Source: Perognathus longimembris pacificus
Taxonomy: Eukaryota > Chordata > Mammalia > Rodentia > Heteromyidae
Assembly (NCBI RefSeq): GCF_023159225.1
Contig: NC_063172.1
Location: forward strand, 41,173,832-41,237,831
Direction of reading: 5' to 3'
DNA length: 64,000 bases
Of this stretch, positions 24,246-35,825 are shown piece after piece. The notes under the pieces were generated by a model that worked only from the letters and a program-made list of their open reading frames with translations, made no database searches and had not been told where the DNA came from. Each line of letters starts with the position of its first letter. Within the stretch, counting starts at the first letter, position 1. A program made the position numbers and the translations under genes.

Positions 24246-24432
24246 TGCATAGGGCTTGAACTCAGAGGCTGAACTGAGCTCTTTTGCACAAGGCTAGTTT
24301 ATTACTTGAGGCAGAGCTCTACTTCCAGCTTTTTAAGTGGTTAATTGAAAATAAGAGTTTTATATCTGGTTTATCCCATGATCCTTAGATCTCAGCCTAG
24401 GATTATAGGTCTGAGCCATTGCTTCCAGGCTT
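24246..24432 (-). mobile_element. Old B1-dID SINE, antisense
   Basis: Antisense dID half (cttgaactcagaggctgaactgagctcttttgcacaaggctag) is followed by the antisense B1 half (gatccttagatctcagcctaggattataggtctgagcc). Confidence 0.65.
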
Positions 24433-25580
24433 ATATTATCTATTTTTTACATTTACTGTATGCAAAGTTTCAATTATAAGATATTTTAAATCCAACTACC
24501 AATGCCAAGCAGGTTGACAAAAATATGCTTTTCCATTTCAGGGGAAATATTTTGTCTACACATACCATTTTAAGAAGTTGTAATTTATCAGGATGAAATA
24601 ATTTATAAATTTACTACAGAAAGAAAATAAACATTAGATACAAAGATAATAATGCTCTCTTGTCAGATTTTTATCTCTAAAATGTGGTTCTATCTCAAAC
24701 CATTAGTGCAGTCTTAGAAAAAGTGTGACTCTAAAAATTAAGATGTGAGAGGCAGCACATTATAATTTTTAAGATATAGATTTCCTTTTCTGCTGCTGTG
24801 TGAACATGAATAATTTATTTAAATATTCTGAATGTCAGTTCTTTCATCTACAAGGTGAAGAAAATAATTACACCTATTAAGAGAGCTCCTAATATGTTTT
24901 ATATGAATTTTCAATTAAAGACTCTGTACTCATAACATCTAGCAAAATTTGTTTTAATTTTAATTTTCATCCTGTCTAAAAGTTATTTCTTAATAGTATC
25001 TGTCCTTATACTTCCAACATACATTACTTCTAAAGCACATTAGTTAATACTAAACTATTATTGCTGAAATCTTTAATATTAGTGATCATGTCATGTCTAA
25101 AAGATACATTTGTGATTTATTTTTTTACACAATTTTTCTCTTGTATGCAGGGTTTTGTTGTTGTTGTTCATGTTCCATACTGTGGTTTTAACTCAGAATC
25201 TTAGATTTCAAAGCAAGTGTTCTAAGAAAATAACTGCAATACATATTTTAAGATTTTTTGAAAAGCACAAATAAGTAATTCAGAGACAGAAATGGTGTTT
25301 TTAATATCCCTTTACCAGGCTGTAAACTTTAATGTAAAAAATACATTAATCCTAAATCTTTCAAAACAATCACTTCAGTTACTGAAATTAATTTTTCTAC
25401 TTGATGCCTAGTTCATTGAAAGTGTCTAGTGAATGATGAAAATATTGAGTTAAAAATGTCAGAGTTTTGCTTATCCTTTTATATATCAAATATTTCACTT
25501 AATTGAGCTCTATCTTTTTCTCATATTAGTGGATTACATGGCTAGCTTTGAAATTTAGTTAGACTAAAAGTAATCTACAG
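24433..25580. other. Unassigned AT-rich sequence
   Basis: No gene or clear repeat; one short (TTG)n near 25155. Confidence 0.5.
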
Positions 25581-25740
25581 GTTTTTTTTTAATATTTTAA
25601 AGGTGATATACAGATGGGTCACACTTACTTTTGTTAGGCAATGAGCAAATTTCCTTTTGAATAGTGTCACCCCTTTCCCTCATGTCTCCCTGTTTTTCCT
25701 CTCCTAACTTCCCTCACCCCAAAGTTATTTATTCCATTTA
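25581..25740 (-). mobile_element. L1 3'UTR fragment, antisense
   Basis: 'ttttaatattttaaaggtgatatacagatgggtcacacttac' then C/T-rich 'ccctttccctcatgtctccctg' is the antisense 3' end and G-rich tract of an older L1. Confidence 0.65.
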
Positions 25741-26325
25741 ATCGAGTTTTAAATTTAGTAGTAGTTAAGAAATTTCTAAATTGCAAAAAGCAACATTTAA
25801 CCATCTAAACATTTGAAGACCTTCTTCTAATTTTCCATGTTCATTGTCAATGTTTTGTAGTGGGTGATTATTTTAAATTTAAAAGCATTTTCACTGGAAC
25901 GATTTTCAATTTTACTGTGACCAAAGTCTTTAGCCTTAAGGACTCTTGAGGTTAGTGGCCTCACTATCAATAAACACCATCTCTTTATAAGTGATAGAGA
26001 AAGTAACAGTTTTCTAGAGACAATGTGTTGTTGATTATTCTGAACTCATTTAAACCTATGGTCCCTAAGTAAAATCCAAGGCCTCATATGTGCTAGGAAA
26101 ATGCTTTACCACCTTGTTGCCTCTGTAGATTACATTCATAACTGTCAGCAAGCTACTCTAGTGACAAATAAAAATTTGTGCTTTTTAGTACCTTTTGATC
26201 TAGAAATCATGGTGATGACACTGTGGTTCTATCTGTACTCCTTGGACTTTAATAGGTGTCAGGACAGACTGAGACTGGAGTTGTTTGTGGAGTCTAGAAT
26301 TGTCATCTTAAATAAAACAAGGAAA

Positions 26326-26336
<11 letters not shown>
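25741..26336. other. Mostly unassigned; faint antisense ID relic
   Basis: About 26050-26121 (tatggtccctaagtaaaatccaaggcctcatatgtgctagg) may be an antisense ID half. The 95-codon frame 26101-26388 ends in the microsatellite and is not a gene. Confidence 0.35.

Positions 26337-26383
<47 letters not shown>
26337..26383. repeat. (TG)n microsatellite
   Basis: About 23 TG units at the head of an antisense SINE, so it was probably seeded in the SINE tail. Confidence 0.95.
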
Positions 26384-26385
<2 letters not shown>

Positions 26386-26386
<1 letters not shown>

Positions 26387-26582
26387 GAAACTTGAACTAA
26401 GCCTCCAAAGGTGAAGCGCTACAATTTGAGCACACACCAGTACTTCTGTCTTTTTGCTAGTTAACTGGAGGTCAAAGCCTTGAAGCTTGGTCTGCCTGGG
26501 CTGGCATTAAACTGATTCACCTAGCTCAGCCTCTTGCATGGCTAGGGTTTTGAAGATGCTAAATAAGCATTTGCATACCAGG
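26386..26582 (-). mobile_element. Old B1-dID SINE, antisense
   Basis: Diverged antisense dID (cttgaactaagcctccaaagg) and B1 halves (aactgattcacctagctcagcctcttgcatggctaggg). Confidence 0.5.
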
Positions 26583-27689
26583 CTCTGGAGAGTGTTGTTA
26601 ATCTCTAGTGATGGAAATAACAGTGGAATATAACTGAGACAGGAGCAATTTCATGTTTATGTCAGTGAGTTTTAGATAATGAAAGTTTCATATGTGTGAA
26701 TTCAATTTAGATATGCATGTACATAATATGGACTGTGATTTGTTTTACATTTTGAGATGGATAAAAAATGGTAACTGTGGATTTAAATTTCCTTTTCATA
26801 ATATGGTCACTTGTTCCTGTTTTTCAAATACTATCTTAAAAGTAACTGTTAGTTACAAGATCTATGGAATATAAAAAGCATTTTATAAAATGAAAATGTA
26901 AATTCTATGAGTGAATCCTGTAATAATTTTCTAATAGTCCCAGAAACCATGGAATTCTTTTTCTGTTCAACAGTATTGACTATTAAATTGATCCAAGAAC
27001 ATATATAATAAAAAATGAGTCATTTTGGTATTTGCTTGACATTTCATTTAATATTAAAAATATAATCAAGGTGCACATAAAGAATTAAGAATAGTACAAT
27101 GAATACCTTGTGCTAAAACATAGGTTAGCATGGAACAATATTACGTTCATGTTCTTCTATATAAACTCAGAAACTTACATATTGTTTACTAATTAACAAC
27201 TATTTTGAATTCAATGGTTTAAAATTGTACATTCAGTTTTATCACTTAGGGTTTATTTATATACCTGTAAACATGAAATGTAAATACTGCAACTTGATTT
27301 GTTTTATTTTTGTAAAGTATCTGAGAACTACTCATGTGAAATGAAGATGCAAATCATTTCCAATATTCTCATTAAAAAATAAAATATTAGCTAGTAGGTT
27401 TCTAGGCTCAGTTTTTCTTTATACTTACTTTGCCTCAAAGACCATTTTGTGTCAATTTTATATCTGTTGATATTTATCTCATATAGCTTTTAATATTAGA
27501 ATAGGGCTCTTAAAATGATTCCTCAACTAATATTTAATTTCCCCAGTTTTGATGTGTGTGTGTGTGTGTGCGTGTGTGCTAGTTGTGAACCAAGTATCTT
27601 ATGTTTATCAGCCAAGTGTTCTAATATTTCATCTATACCCATAGTAGAATTTTTAAATTTTGTTTTTGAAATAGAGTCTACCTGTGACA
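26583..27689. other. Unassigned AT-rich sequence with a short (TG)n
   Basis: No repeat or gene recognised apart from (TG)n at 27552-27579. Confidence 0.45.
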
Positions 27690-27776
27690 GTTGCTTGAAT
27701 GGGAATCAAACTTGAAACCCTCTAGCCTCCATCTCCCAAATACCTAGGATTCTAGGCATGCGCCACCATATCTGTC
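27690..27776 (-). mobile_element. Old B1-type SINE, antisense fragment
   Basis: 'gaaaccctctagcctccatctcccaaatacctaggattctaggcatgcgccacc' matches an antisense B1-like half. Confidence 0.55.
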
Positions 27777-27819
27777 CTTTATTACCCATCTTCTGCTGTT
27801 GTGAGTGGTGGTGGTGGTT

Positions 27820-28009
27820 GTAGTGTCTGAACGCTCAGCTTGGGCACTGTCATTGAGCTCTTTTGCCCAAGGCTAGCATTCTGCCACTTTGAGCCACAAT
27901 TCCACTTCACAGGAGACACTCAACCCCAAGATATCTTTGAACCACGATCTTTAGATCTCAGCTTTCTGAGTAGCTAGGATGACAGGAGTGGAACACTAGT
28001 GCCCAGCCA
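27820..28009 (-). mobile_element. B1-dID SINE, antisense
   Basis: Antisense dID (cttttgcccaaggctagcattctgccac) followed by antisense B1 half (gatctttagatctcagctttctgagtagctagg...gtgcccagcc). Confidence 0.75.
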
Positions 28010-28029
28010 ATTTAACCAACTTTTCCTCA

Positions 28030-28165
28030 TCTCTTCTCATCTCAATACTCATCCTCTAGTAACTATCATTCCACTCCCTACTATAAGGTTGATTTTTCTT
28101 TTTTAGAATCTCCTTATGAATAAGATGATTCAGTATTTTAATTTCTGTTCCTGGATTTCTTAGGG
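28030..28165 (+). mobile_element. Possible old L1 3'UTR fragment
   Basis: 'catcctctagtaactatcattccactcccta...agaatctccttatgaataagatg' resembles the 3'UTR of ancient mammalian L1s as I recall it. Diverged. Confidence 0.45.
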
Positions 28166-28582
28166 CAACATTTTAACTCAAATTCTCACATTAATGTTAT
28201 GGTTTCTACATATATTTGGCATGAATCAGCAGTAAATATTTTGTAAAATATATAAAATTTAAGAATACATGAATTAAAAAATTAGATTTAATGAGATAAT
28301 TTATGTCCATTTGCAGTGGTAATAACCATATAGCATATGGGTATGAAAATATGTCAATTATTTTGTTATATAAAATTTGTTCATTTAGTTTATATATTAT
28401 TATCATTGTGAATTTTGGTCTTCAGTGAAAAAGTTGTAGAAACTCTATACTGTGATAAAAATGTACATATTTCTTCTCATAGTCTATTAATTTTTCTAAC
28501 AATATTTTTTATATTTATATTCACTCTCTCATTAAGTTTTTTCTAAAAGCTTTTTATTTCTCATAATTGAGGAGTTGGGGGA
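28166..28582. other. Unassigned AT-rich sequence
   Basis: Nothing recognised. Confidence 0.4.
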
Positions 28583-28797
28583 GCATGTGTCAGTCCTGGG
28601 GCCTGAATTCAGGGCTTGGGCCCGCCCCATTTCTAAGCTGTTTTTGTTCAAAGCTAATGTTCTATCACTTGAACCACACCTTTATTTCTGCATTTTTGGT
28701 GCTTAGTTGGAGATTAAAATCACATAGGCTGACTTCAAACTCAGATCTCAGCCTCCTGAGTAGCTAGAATTACAGGTGTGAGTCACCGAATTTGGCC
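28583..28797 (-). mobile_element. B1-dID SINE, antisense
   Basis: Antisense dID half (cctggggcctgaattcagggcttggg, tctatcacttgaaccac) then antisense B1 half (cagatctcagcctcctgagtagctagaattacagg). Confidence 0.75.
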
Positions 28798-30448
28798 TTT
28801 TATTCTTATTAAGCATCTTTATGTCTAAGATTAAAATAGCCTTACCATCTCTATTTAGAAAGCTTTTCATATAACATGCTTTTTGTCATTTAAATGTATT
28901 TGTCTAGAAAAGTCCATAGTTGTCTATATCTTCTTTTCTGGAAGCCTTTAAGTGGACAGCCTGATCAATTTATATGTATTACAATCATTCATATAATTAA
29001 TTATACCTCTTTGCTATATTTGGGACTTCCTGAAATGTTCACTTTTTTGTCTTCTGTTGTTTTCTTTTGTCCACTAAAAAGTAAATTAATTTTCATTATT
29101 ATTTCTTCTAACTAGTTTCTATTTTATATGTTACTTCAGTCTTTTTAATGGTTACTCAACACATTTAACATACACAATTACTATTCACACTGGAGAAAAC
29201 TTTCTTTGCCCTCCTCCACAGATACCACCACCACAGGAACAAATCAAGTGTATAGTAATACACAGAAACATTACACTTCTGTAGTATTTTATGAATATAA
29301 CCTGGGTTTTATACAGGTCATAGGGGATTTGACTTTGCTACATTTTATAATTCCTTTCCCCTTTATCCCTCTAAATCCTGAATGATTTTTTTCTTAATTT
29401 TAAAATTCCTTTTAATAAAGTTTTCTTTGTGGAATGTTTTCTCTATTTATTGTGTCTAAGAAATTATCGAAGAAAATATTTTATATACTTATTTATATCA
29501 ATTTCCAGGTTAATTTGAATTATTATAGATTTCTCCTGGATGATAATAGGTAGTAATTTTTACCATGATTTATCAATAATCTGAGTGCAATATTAACAGC
29601 TAATAATACAAAGTCACACATATTTTTTTAAAATTTCAAACATTGTGCTAATTATTTCAAAATACAATATCTCATTCTTTTTAAATATGCTTAAGAAGTA
29701 GCTTTTCCTATATTTCTTATTTCTCCTTGAGGAAGTGGAACAATGCACAAAATGACACATCTTTGAAATAACAGTTTTGAGAAATGAACAACAGTATGTG
29801 TTCCAAAAGTCTGTATTACTCTCATATCCAATCTCTCCAAAAATTGGGTATCGCTAACAATGGTAGTCTGAGTATATATTGGCATGTTAGTGTTACTTTA
29901 TAGTGACATAATTTCTTTTAACTTAGGGTTACCCATATTTTCATCATTTTTTTCTCCTTTACTAAAAATTAATTGTAACTCAAAATACACTAAGCCAGTA
30001 AACTTGCAACTCTACATTTATTTTGTGTTTCTTACTTATGAAAACACTCAACACTGGTTCTTGTTTCCTTCTAAGATAAAGTCTTTCTTTAACTTAAGTT
30101 CTCGATATTTCAGGACAAGCAGGGAGTGGTGTAGAAATGTAGCATCAAACATTTAAAGACACAAATATTGGAAACACATGCAAAGCTGGAAAATGAAAGA
30201 AGGACTGGCTTAGAAGCCTCATCATATGACTTCTTCAGATTATTTAATAATTGAATTAATCAAACATATTTATTTTAAAAATCATACTTATCAAAGTTAT
30301 ATGCACATTTAAGTCATCATTGAAGGGTCTAACCCAAGGATAACTGGCTTGTTAAAATATTTTGGTATTTTATATAGTTAGCTACATTCATATCATTTAT
30401 ATTAGCATATAAATGGACATCAGATAAGAAATGTAATCATTGTTAGTA
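28798..30448. other. Unassigned AT-rich sequence
   Basis: Short open frames at 28894-29115, 29691-29885 and 29884-30156 have no recognised domain. Confidence 0.45.
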
Positions 30449-30555
30449 CTTTTTTTGCAAGTACTGGCACTTGAACTCAGGACCTTGGTCCTATCTCTGA
30501 GTCACTTTGTGCTCAAAGTTTGCACTCTACCACTTAAGCCACAGCACTACTTCCA
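30449..30555 (-). mobile_element. dID/Geo-type SINE fragment, antisense
   Basis: 'ggcacttgaactcaggaccttgg...gtgctcaaagtttgcactctaccacttaagccacagcac' is the antisense right half of the local dimeric SINEs. Confidence 0.65.
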
Positions 30556-31909
30556 AGAAATGCAAATATATATTTAGTTTAAAGTCAATTATAGAATATT
30601 TAAAGCAAATAAAATGATTACCATTTTTTCTTAGTCTCCTGTAATATTTCTTGTGCAATGTCATAAAATTCTGGCATTTGTTACTTCCCTACAATATTTC
30701 TAGCATTCTACTCCACTACTCTATTTTGTATATTCTTCCTTATGAAAATTAATGATTATTAAGAATTCCTTTGTTGTGTTCTAATCTGTTTCTTCTCACT
30801 GGTCCATCAATTACATCAGAATAGAGATCTTGTCTGTTCACCATGCTGTCAGTAGTTACTGGAACAATAAGCATAGTAGTGGTTAGGTAAGATTTTTGTT
30901 GAATAAATAACATTGAATTATTTTCAAAAAGCTGTTTTGAATTCAGTTTCTTTAAATAAAACTTTGAAAATTGAAGAGAAAAAAGTGATTATATATTTAT
31001 TGATTTGACTTTGATTATCATCACCATCATTTGTGTTTTTCAAAAATATTGTCCATTTTCCTTAGTTGTATTTTACTTCATTGTACTCTTTCCTACTATA
31101 TTCTTTTCTTCCCTTTTCTCTCACCTCTTCACAGAGAGGGGACTTCTTTCTATTTCTCTGAGATTATCTGATTAAAGTACATTCTCATTTGTAATGCTAA
31201 CAGTAAGTGGATATTGCAAAAGCGGAAATTAAAATAGAAAACTCAGTGGCTGAAGGTCAGATATTAATGTTCATCCATATGAGTAGGCACTAGAGATGCA
31301 AATTATGGTATTGGGCTTTTCTGAAACTATAACTTTGGAGCTTTTATTGTTTTGTTATTATGAAGATAAGTCATTGTAAGGATCAACCTACACTTTGCAT
31401 TCAGTTTAATAACTTTCCTTATTGTTGCCCAGAAATGTGCGTCAGCATAGATTGTAAGTTACTGCAGCCTTAATCTTCCATTCAGGAAATGAGTATGCCC
31501 CAATGAAATATTAATACTCTTTGCTTTCAGCTTTTAAAGATATGACCTATTTTTATTGATAGTTTTTTTCTGATTACAGTTTAAAACAAAAGTCTCTCTG
31601 TTTATTAAAATAAGAATTCACATGGAAGTAAGGACCCTGATGTTGAGTAATATTCTGTCATTGAGTTTGACATTGTTTTGACTTGTAGAGAAGACATACA
31701 GAAGGATAATGAAAATCAAGAAATTATAAAACAAAAACAGCATATAGATTTATATTAAAGTCAAGTTCAGGGCAATTCTACACATAGCAATTACATACTT
31801 AGTTTGACTCCTGAAAACTGAGTGGATTTGTGTGCAGATAATGCTACAGTGAATCCATATAATACAAATTTCTACAAAAATAGTTTTGAGCTAAATTCAA
31901 TAATCCATT
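30556..31909. other. Unassigned AT-rich sequence
   Basis: Nothing recognised. Confidence 0.45.
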
Positions 31910-32240
31910 TTATGTTGGTATAACAGAATTGCCAAGACTGAATTATTTCTAAAGAATATAAATATATTTTCTCACAGTTGTAGAAATCTAAGATTGGGGA
32001 ACCAACATTCAGGGAAGAACTTATAGCACCATAATGGACAAACAATATCACATGGAGGGAAGGTAGGGTACCAAATTCATCCTTTTTTTTTGAACTCGAA
32101 CCCAGGTAACGAACTCATTCCCAAGAGAGTAACAGTAAACTCCTATTAAATGCCTAATCATTTAACATTAGTGTATTAAGTCTTAAGTTTTCAGCCCAAT
32201 AACAGTGGAAAACACATTCAAACCTTCCCCCAAATGTAGT
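31910..32240. repeat. Possible ancient mammalian interspersed repeat
   Basis: 'gaatataaatatattttctcacagttgtagaaatctaagattgg' at the left and 'ggaaaacacattcaaacc' at the right resemble the two ends of an old repeat common in mammals. I cannot name its family or strand with confidence. Confidence 0.35.
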
Positions 32241-33034
32241 GAATCATTTATTATTATATAAGATGCTTCAATTGGCAAATCCAATCATTGAACAGAAAGA
32301 TGTTAAATGCTCACAACACATAGACTTACTATAAGTGAGAGATATGTAAATCACACAAGTCTCCTATCTTAAAAGTAATAATGTATGATTAAAACATGTT
32401 ACTTAAGGACAGAAAATGAGAGGCAATATTGTAAAGATAACTAATCTACAGATTATTATGAGTTTTGTAGGAAACTTCTTAGGAATTTGAATGTTTCATC
32501 ATTTCTAAACCTTGTTATTAAATTAGCTTAAGCATAGAATGGTCTTACAGGTTTTTTGTTAATTTTTATAGCATGTTGTCATTATTCAGAAAGTTGATTT
32601 ATTTGTTAAACATTCCTAAGTGGAAAGGCCAGTTAGGATGGTGATTTCATTATCCAAATAAAACATTATACTATAATGAAGGATGAGAGAGGATTGCAGA
32701 TAAAGCAGAGTGGTCACATTGGAGATGTTTATCTTTTTATTCAACCAGGTAGAATTATTGATATATGGAATAAATAGAAGGAAATTAAGTGACCATAAGA
32801 AAAAAAATTGATTAAAAATGGCTAGCCTATTTTGGGCAACTAGAGTTAATTTTATAGACTATATCATATATATCTACTCAATTCATTTGTCTTCAATAAA
32901 AATAAATTGTTATGTATTATAGTATAATCATTATATTCTTTGTGTAAATATTAATACCTTTATAAGAATGTGCACTTTTACTTGGGAAACCCTGACAGAA
33001 CTGCTGATATGTTGTGTTTTCATTTTCAATTATT
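32241..33034. other. Unassigned AT-rich sequence
   Basis: Nothing recognised. Confidence 0.45.
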
Positions 33035-33103
33035 TTTCATTTCTTTATTATCAAAGTGATTACAGAGGGGTTACCATTTCATATGTGAAGCATTGCACCT
33101 GAT
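33035..33103 (-). mobile_element. Very short L1 3' end, antisense
   Basis: 'ttcatttctttattatcaaagtgattacagaggggttaccatttcatatg' is the last ~70 bp of the local L1 3'UTR in antisense. Confidence 0.7.
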
Positions 33104-33497
33104 GTTTTCAATGACCCACTGATTGTGAAAAAAATAGGTTATAGGTCATTCACATGTAGCACATGTGGATATTTATTTCATCTACAACATATCTTCCAAT
33201 ATTTTACTTCAGTTTTTGTATTTTGTTCTATTAGCTATTTACTTGTCCATACTCTCAATGTATTTGAGTAAGAAATGAAGTCCTATTTATTAAAAAAGTA
33301 TTCTCCCAGCATATCTTCTATATTGCATTTGCTTAAAAACTCATCTTTTTTTCTCATTACATAATTAACAAATTATGTTCCATGTACATTTTAAGGATGT
33401 TGGATTAGGTTGATAATTATAAACATCCTCAGTGTATGTATGCACATGTAAACACTCACAAACATTTGAGTGCAATACATTGTATATTCTACTATCT
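33104..33497. other. Unassigned AT-rich sequence
   Basis: Nothing recognised. Confidence 0.4.
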
Positions 33498-33515
33498 TGA
33501 TGGCTGGTTTTGGTT

Positions 33516-33724
33516 GGTTTTTTTTTTTTTTTTTTTTTTTTTTTCCAGTCCTGGGGCTTGGAGTCAGGGCCTGAACACTGTCCTGGCTTCTTATTCCTCA
33601 AGGCTAACACTCTACCACTTGAGCCACAATGTCACTTCTGGTTTTTTCTGTTTATGTGGTGCTGAGGAATCGAACCCAGGCTGCCTGCATGCAAGGCAAC
33701 ACTCTACCACTAAGCCATATTCCC
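33516..33724 (-). mobile_element. IDL-Geo dimeric SINE, antisense
   Basis: Somewhat diverged copy with a T run at about 33518-33544. A perfect 18-bp target duplication TGATGGCTGGTTTTGGTT lies at 33498-33515 and 33725-33742. Confidence 0.95.
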
Positions 33725-33844
33725 TGATGGCTGGTTTTGGTTCTGGGGAACAAAACTTACTTCTCAGATTCTAAACACTGCTGATCAATACCATGCAGTT
33801 CTATATTCATAATAGTGAAGTTTTTTTCTTTCCTTACAAAGGGA

Positions 33845-34070
33845 AGTAGTCAGGAGCCAGTGAAAAGCTACTTAGGAAGCTGAGCTCTGAAGACTGTGAT
33901 TCAAAGCCAGCCATGGCAGAAAAGTCCACAGGAGTCTTAGAGTCTTATCTCCATTTAATCACATAAACCCGAAAGTGGGGCTGTGGCTGAATGTTAGAAC
34001 ACTAGGCTTGATCAAATAAAGCTCATGGACAATGTCCAGGTCTTGATTTCAAGCCCCAGAACAAGCAAAC

Positions 34071-34071
<1 letters not shown>
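33845..34071 (+). mobile_element. B1-dID SINE
   Basis: B1 half (caggagccagtgaaaagctacttaggaagctgagctctg) and dID half (gtggggctgtggctgaatgttagaacactaggcttgatc). It ends in an (AC)n tail. Confidence 0.7.

Positions 34072-34112
<41 letters not shown>
34072..34112. repeat. (AC)n microsatellite at a SINE tail
   Basis: About 20 AC units directly abut the SINE 3' end. Confidence 0.95.
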
Positions 34113-34115
<3 letters not shown>

Positions 34116-34731
34116 TGACAATAAGCATTATATAGTCAACATAAAATATAAAATTACATGATACTTTCAATTAACATCTATTATTCAGGAAGTAAATTTA
34201 CACCTTCAACCTTCAGTGAATTTCCATGTAGAAATCTCTTGGACTTCATTTATTCCCTTGTCATTTTTCAAGGCATAAGCAATAGTGACTCAATATTAAG
34301 ACATTCCTTTCAAGTGAAGTTAAATACTCGAGAAAATTTGAGGGCACTTGACTCTAATGCATATAAAAGATAGAAAGTACTCCACAGGTAACTCCTTTCT
34401 CACTGGAGATGTATAGCTGCGTTTATTGACTAGAGCTCTGTCTGGGATGCCATTTGCTAAACAAATTTCAGCTGTTTTCGTTGACTATATAAGCAACCGA
34501 AAATATAGCAAAAATTAGCTTTCCAACTTATAATTAGATACTATTCAAATTATAGCAAATTGCTGACTAAGGATACCCTTAAGAAGGTAAGTAGGCAATG
34601 AACATAAACTTGAGACTGACTTTTATGAAAGATTATCAAATTAAAAGGAGAAAATGCATATCAAATGGAATTCAAGTAATACAAACCAAAAGGAAACACA
34701 ATATTATTTTAATAATGTATTTTTGTATCTT
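34113..34731. other. Unassigned AT-rich sequence
   Basis: Nothing recognised. Confidence 0.4.
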
Positions 34732-34746
34732 TCTATTTTTTATCTT

Positions 34747-34957
34747 TTTTTATCTTTTTTTTTCTGGCCAGGACGGGGCTTAGACTCAAGCCTGAGTACT
34801 GTCCCTGGCTTCTTTTTTTGCTCAAGGCTAGTACTCTGCCACTTGAGCCACAGCGCCACGTCTGGCCATTTTCTATATATGTGGTGCTGGGGAATCGAAC
34901 CCAGGGCTTCATGTATAGGAGGCAAGCACTCTTGCCACTAGGCCATATTCCCAGCCC
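34747..34957 (-). mobile_element. IDL-Geo dimeric SINE, antisense
   Basis: Full antisense copy. A perfect 15-bp target duplication TCTATTTTTTATCTT lies at 34732-34746 and 34958-34972. The insertion point lies at the antisense poly(A) end of the L1 that starts at about 34968. Confidence 0.95.
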
Positions 34958-34967
34958 TCTATTTTTT

Positions 34968-35825
34968 ATCTTAAGTGTGATGTACAGAGAGGTTACAAGT
35001 TACATAAGTAAGTTAATGAGTACATTATTTATTGAACATTGTTACCACCCTTCCTCATTTTCTCCCACTTTCCCTTCCCATGACTCCCCTACCCCTAAGT
35101 TGTAAGGTTAATTTCCAACCTAGTATCTTATGAGTATCTCTGTTGCAGTTTGTTCACCCTTTTTCCGTTGTTTCACCATTTTGTTATTCCCCTTCCCTTC
35201 TCCAAATCATATAAATAAGACAGGGTAACAAAATGAAAAACAGTGACCACATGGGATAAATCAAAGTAAAAAAAAAAAAGAGGAAAAAAGAAATCACTTT
35301 AGAAAGTATATTAAAACAAAAAAAAATCTTGTCTCCATATCTTGGGGATCATTTCAATAAGGATTATTTTATATGATCATATATACATAGCTATTGAAGT
35401 ATTGTGATTCTCTGCTAAGATGATCCTAGACATATTACAGTGATCCTAGACTATTGCAAGTGAGGGAAACCATGGAGCCTTTGTTTCTTTGGGTCTGGCT
35501 TACTTCGCTTAATATGTTTTTTTTTTCCACAAGTCAAAGACAGGTTGGGAAAAAGGGACTGCATTAAATTTCAGTTTTTGTATGGAAAAGGACATAGCTT
35601 GCAAAATAAATAGAAAGCCCAAAGATTGAGAGAAGATCTTCAATAGATATCAAGGATCTCATAGCTAAAATATACCTAGAGCTAAAGAAATTACCCCCCC
35701 CCCCCATAAAAATCCTCAAAGAAACAATCACCCTCTCAATAAGTGGGCTAAAGAATTAAAAAGAGACTTCTCTGGAGAGGAAATAAGATAGCTAATAGAC
35801 ACACGAAGAAAAGTTCAATATCTCT
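34968..35825 (-). mobile_element. Old L1 with inverted segments
   Basis: 34968-35520 is antisense L1 3'UTR and ORF2 end. 35531-35825 is sense ORF2 (gggactgcattaaatttcag, aagtgggctaaagaattaaa). The segments do not abut in the parent L1 (about 600 bp missing). This is either twin priming with deletion or two separate insertions. A C13 run is at 35694-35706. Confidence 0.6.

Noticed and set aside
26101..26388. Frames ending in CVCVCV runs (also 16191, 27515, 57541)
   Set aside because: Translation of (TG)n/(AC)n microsatellites.
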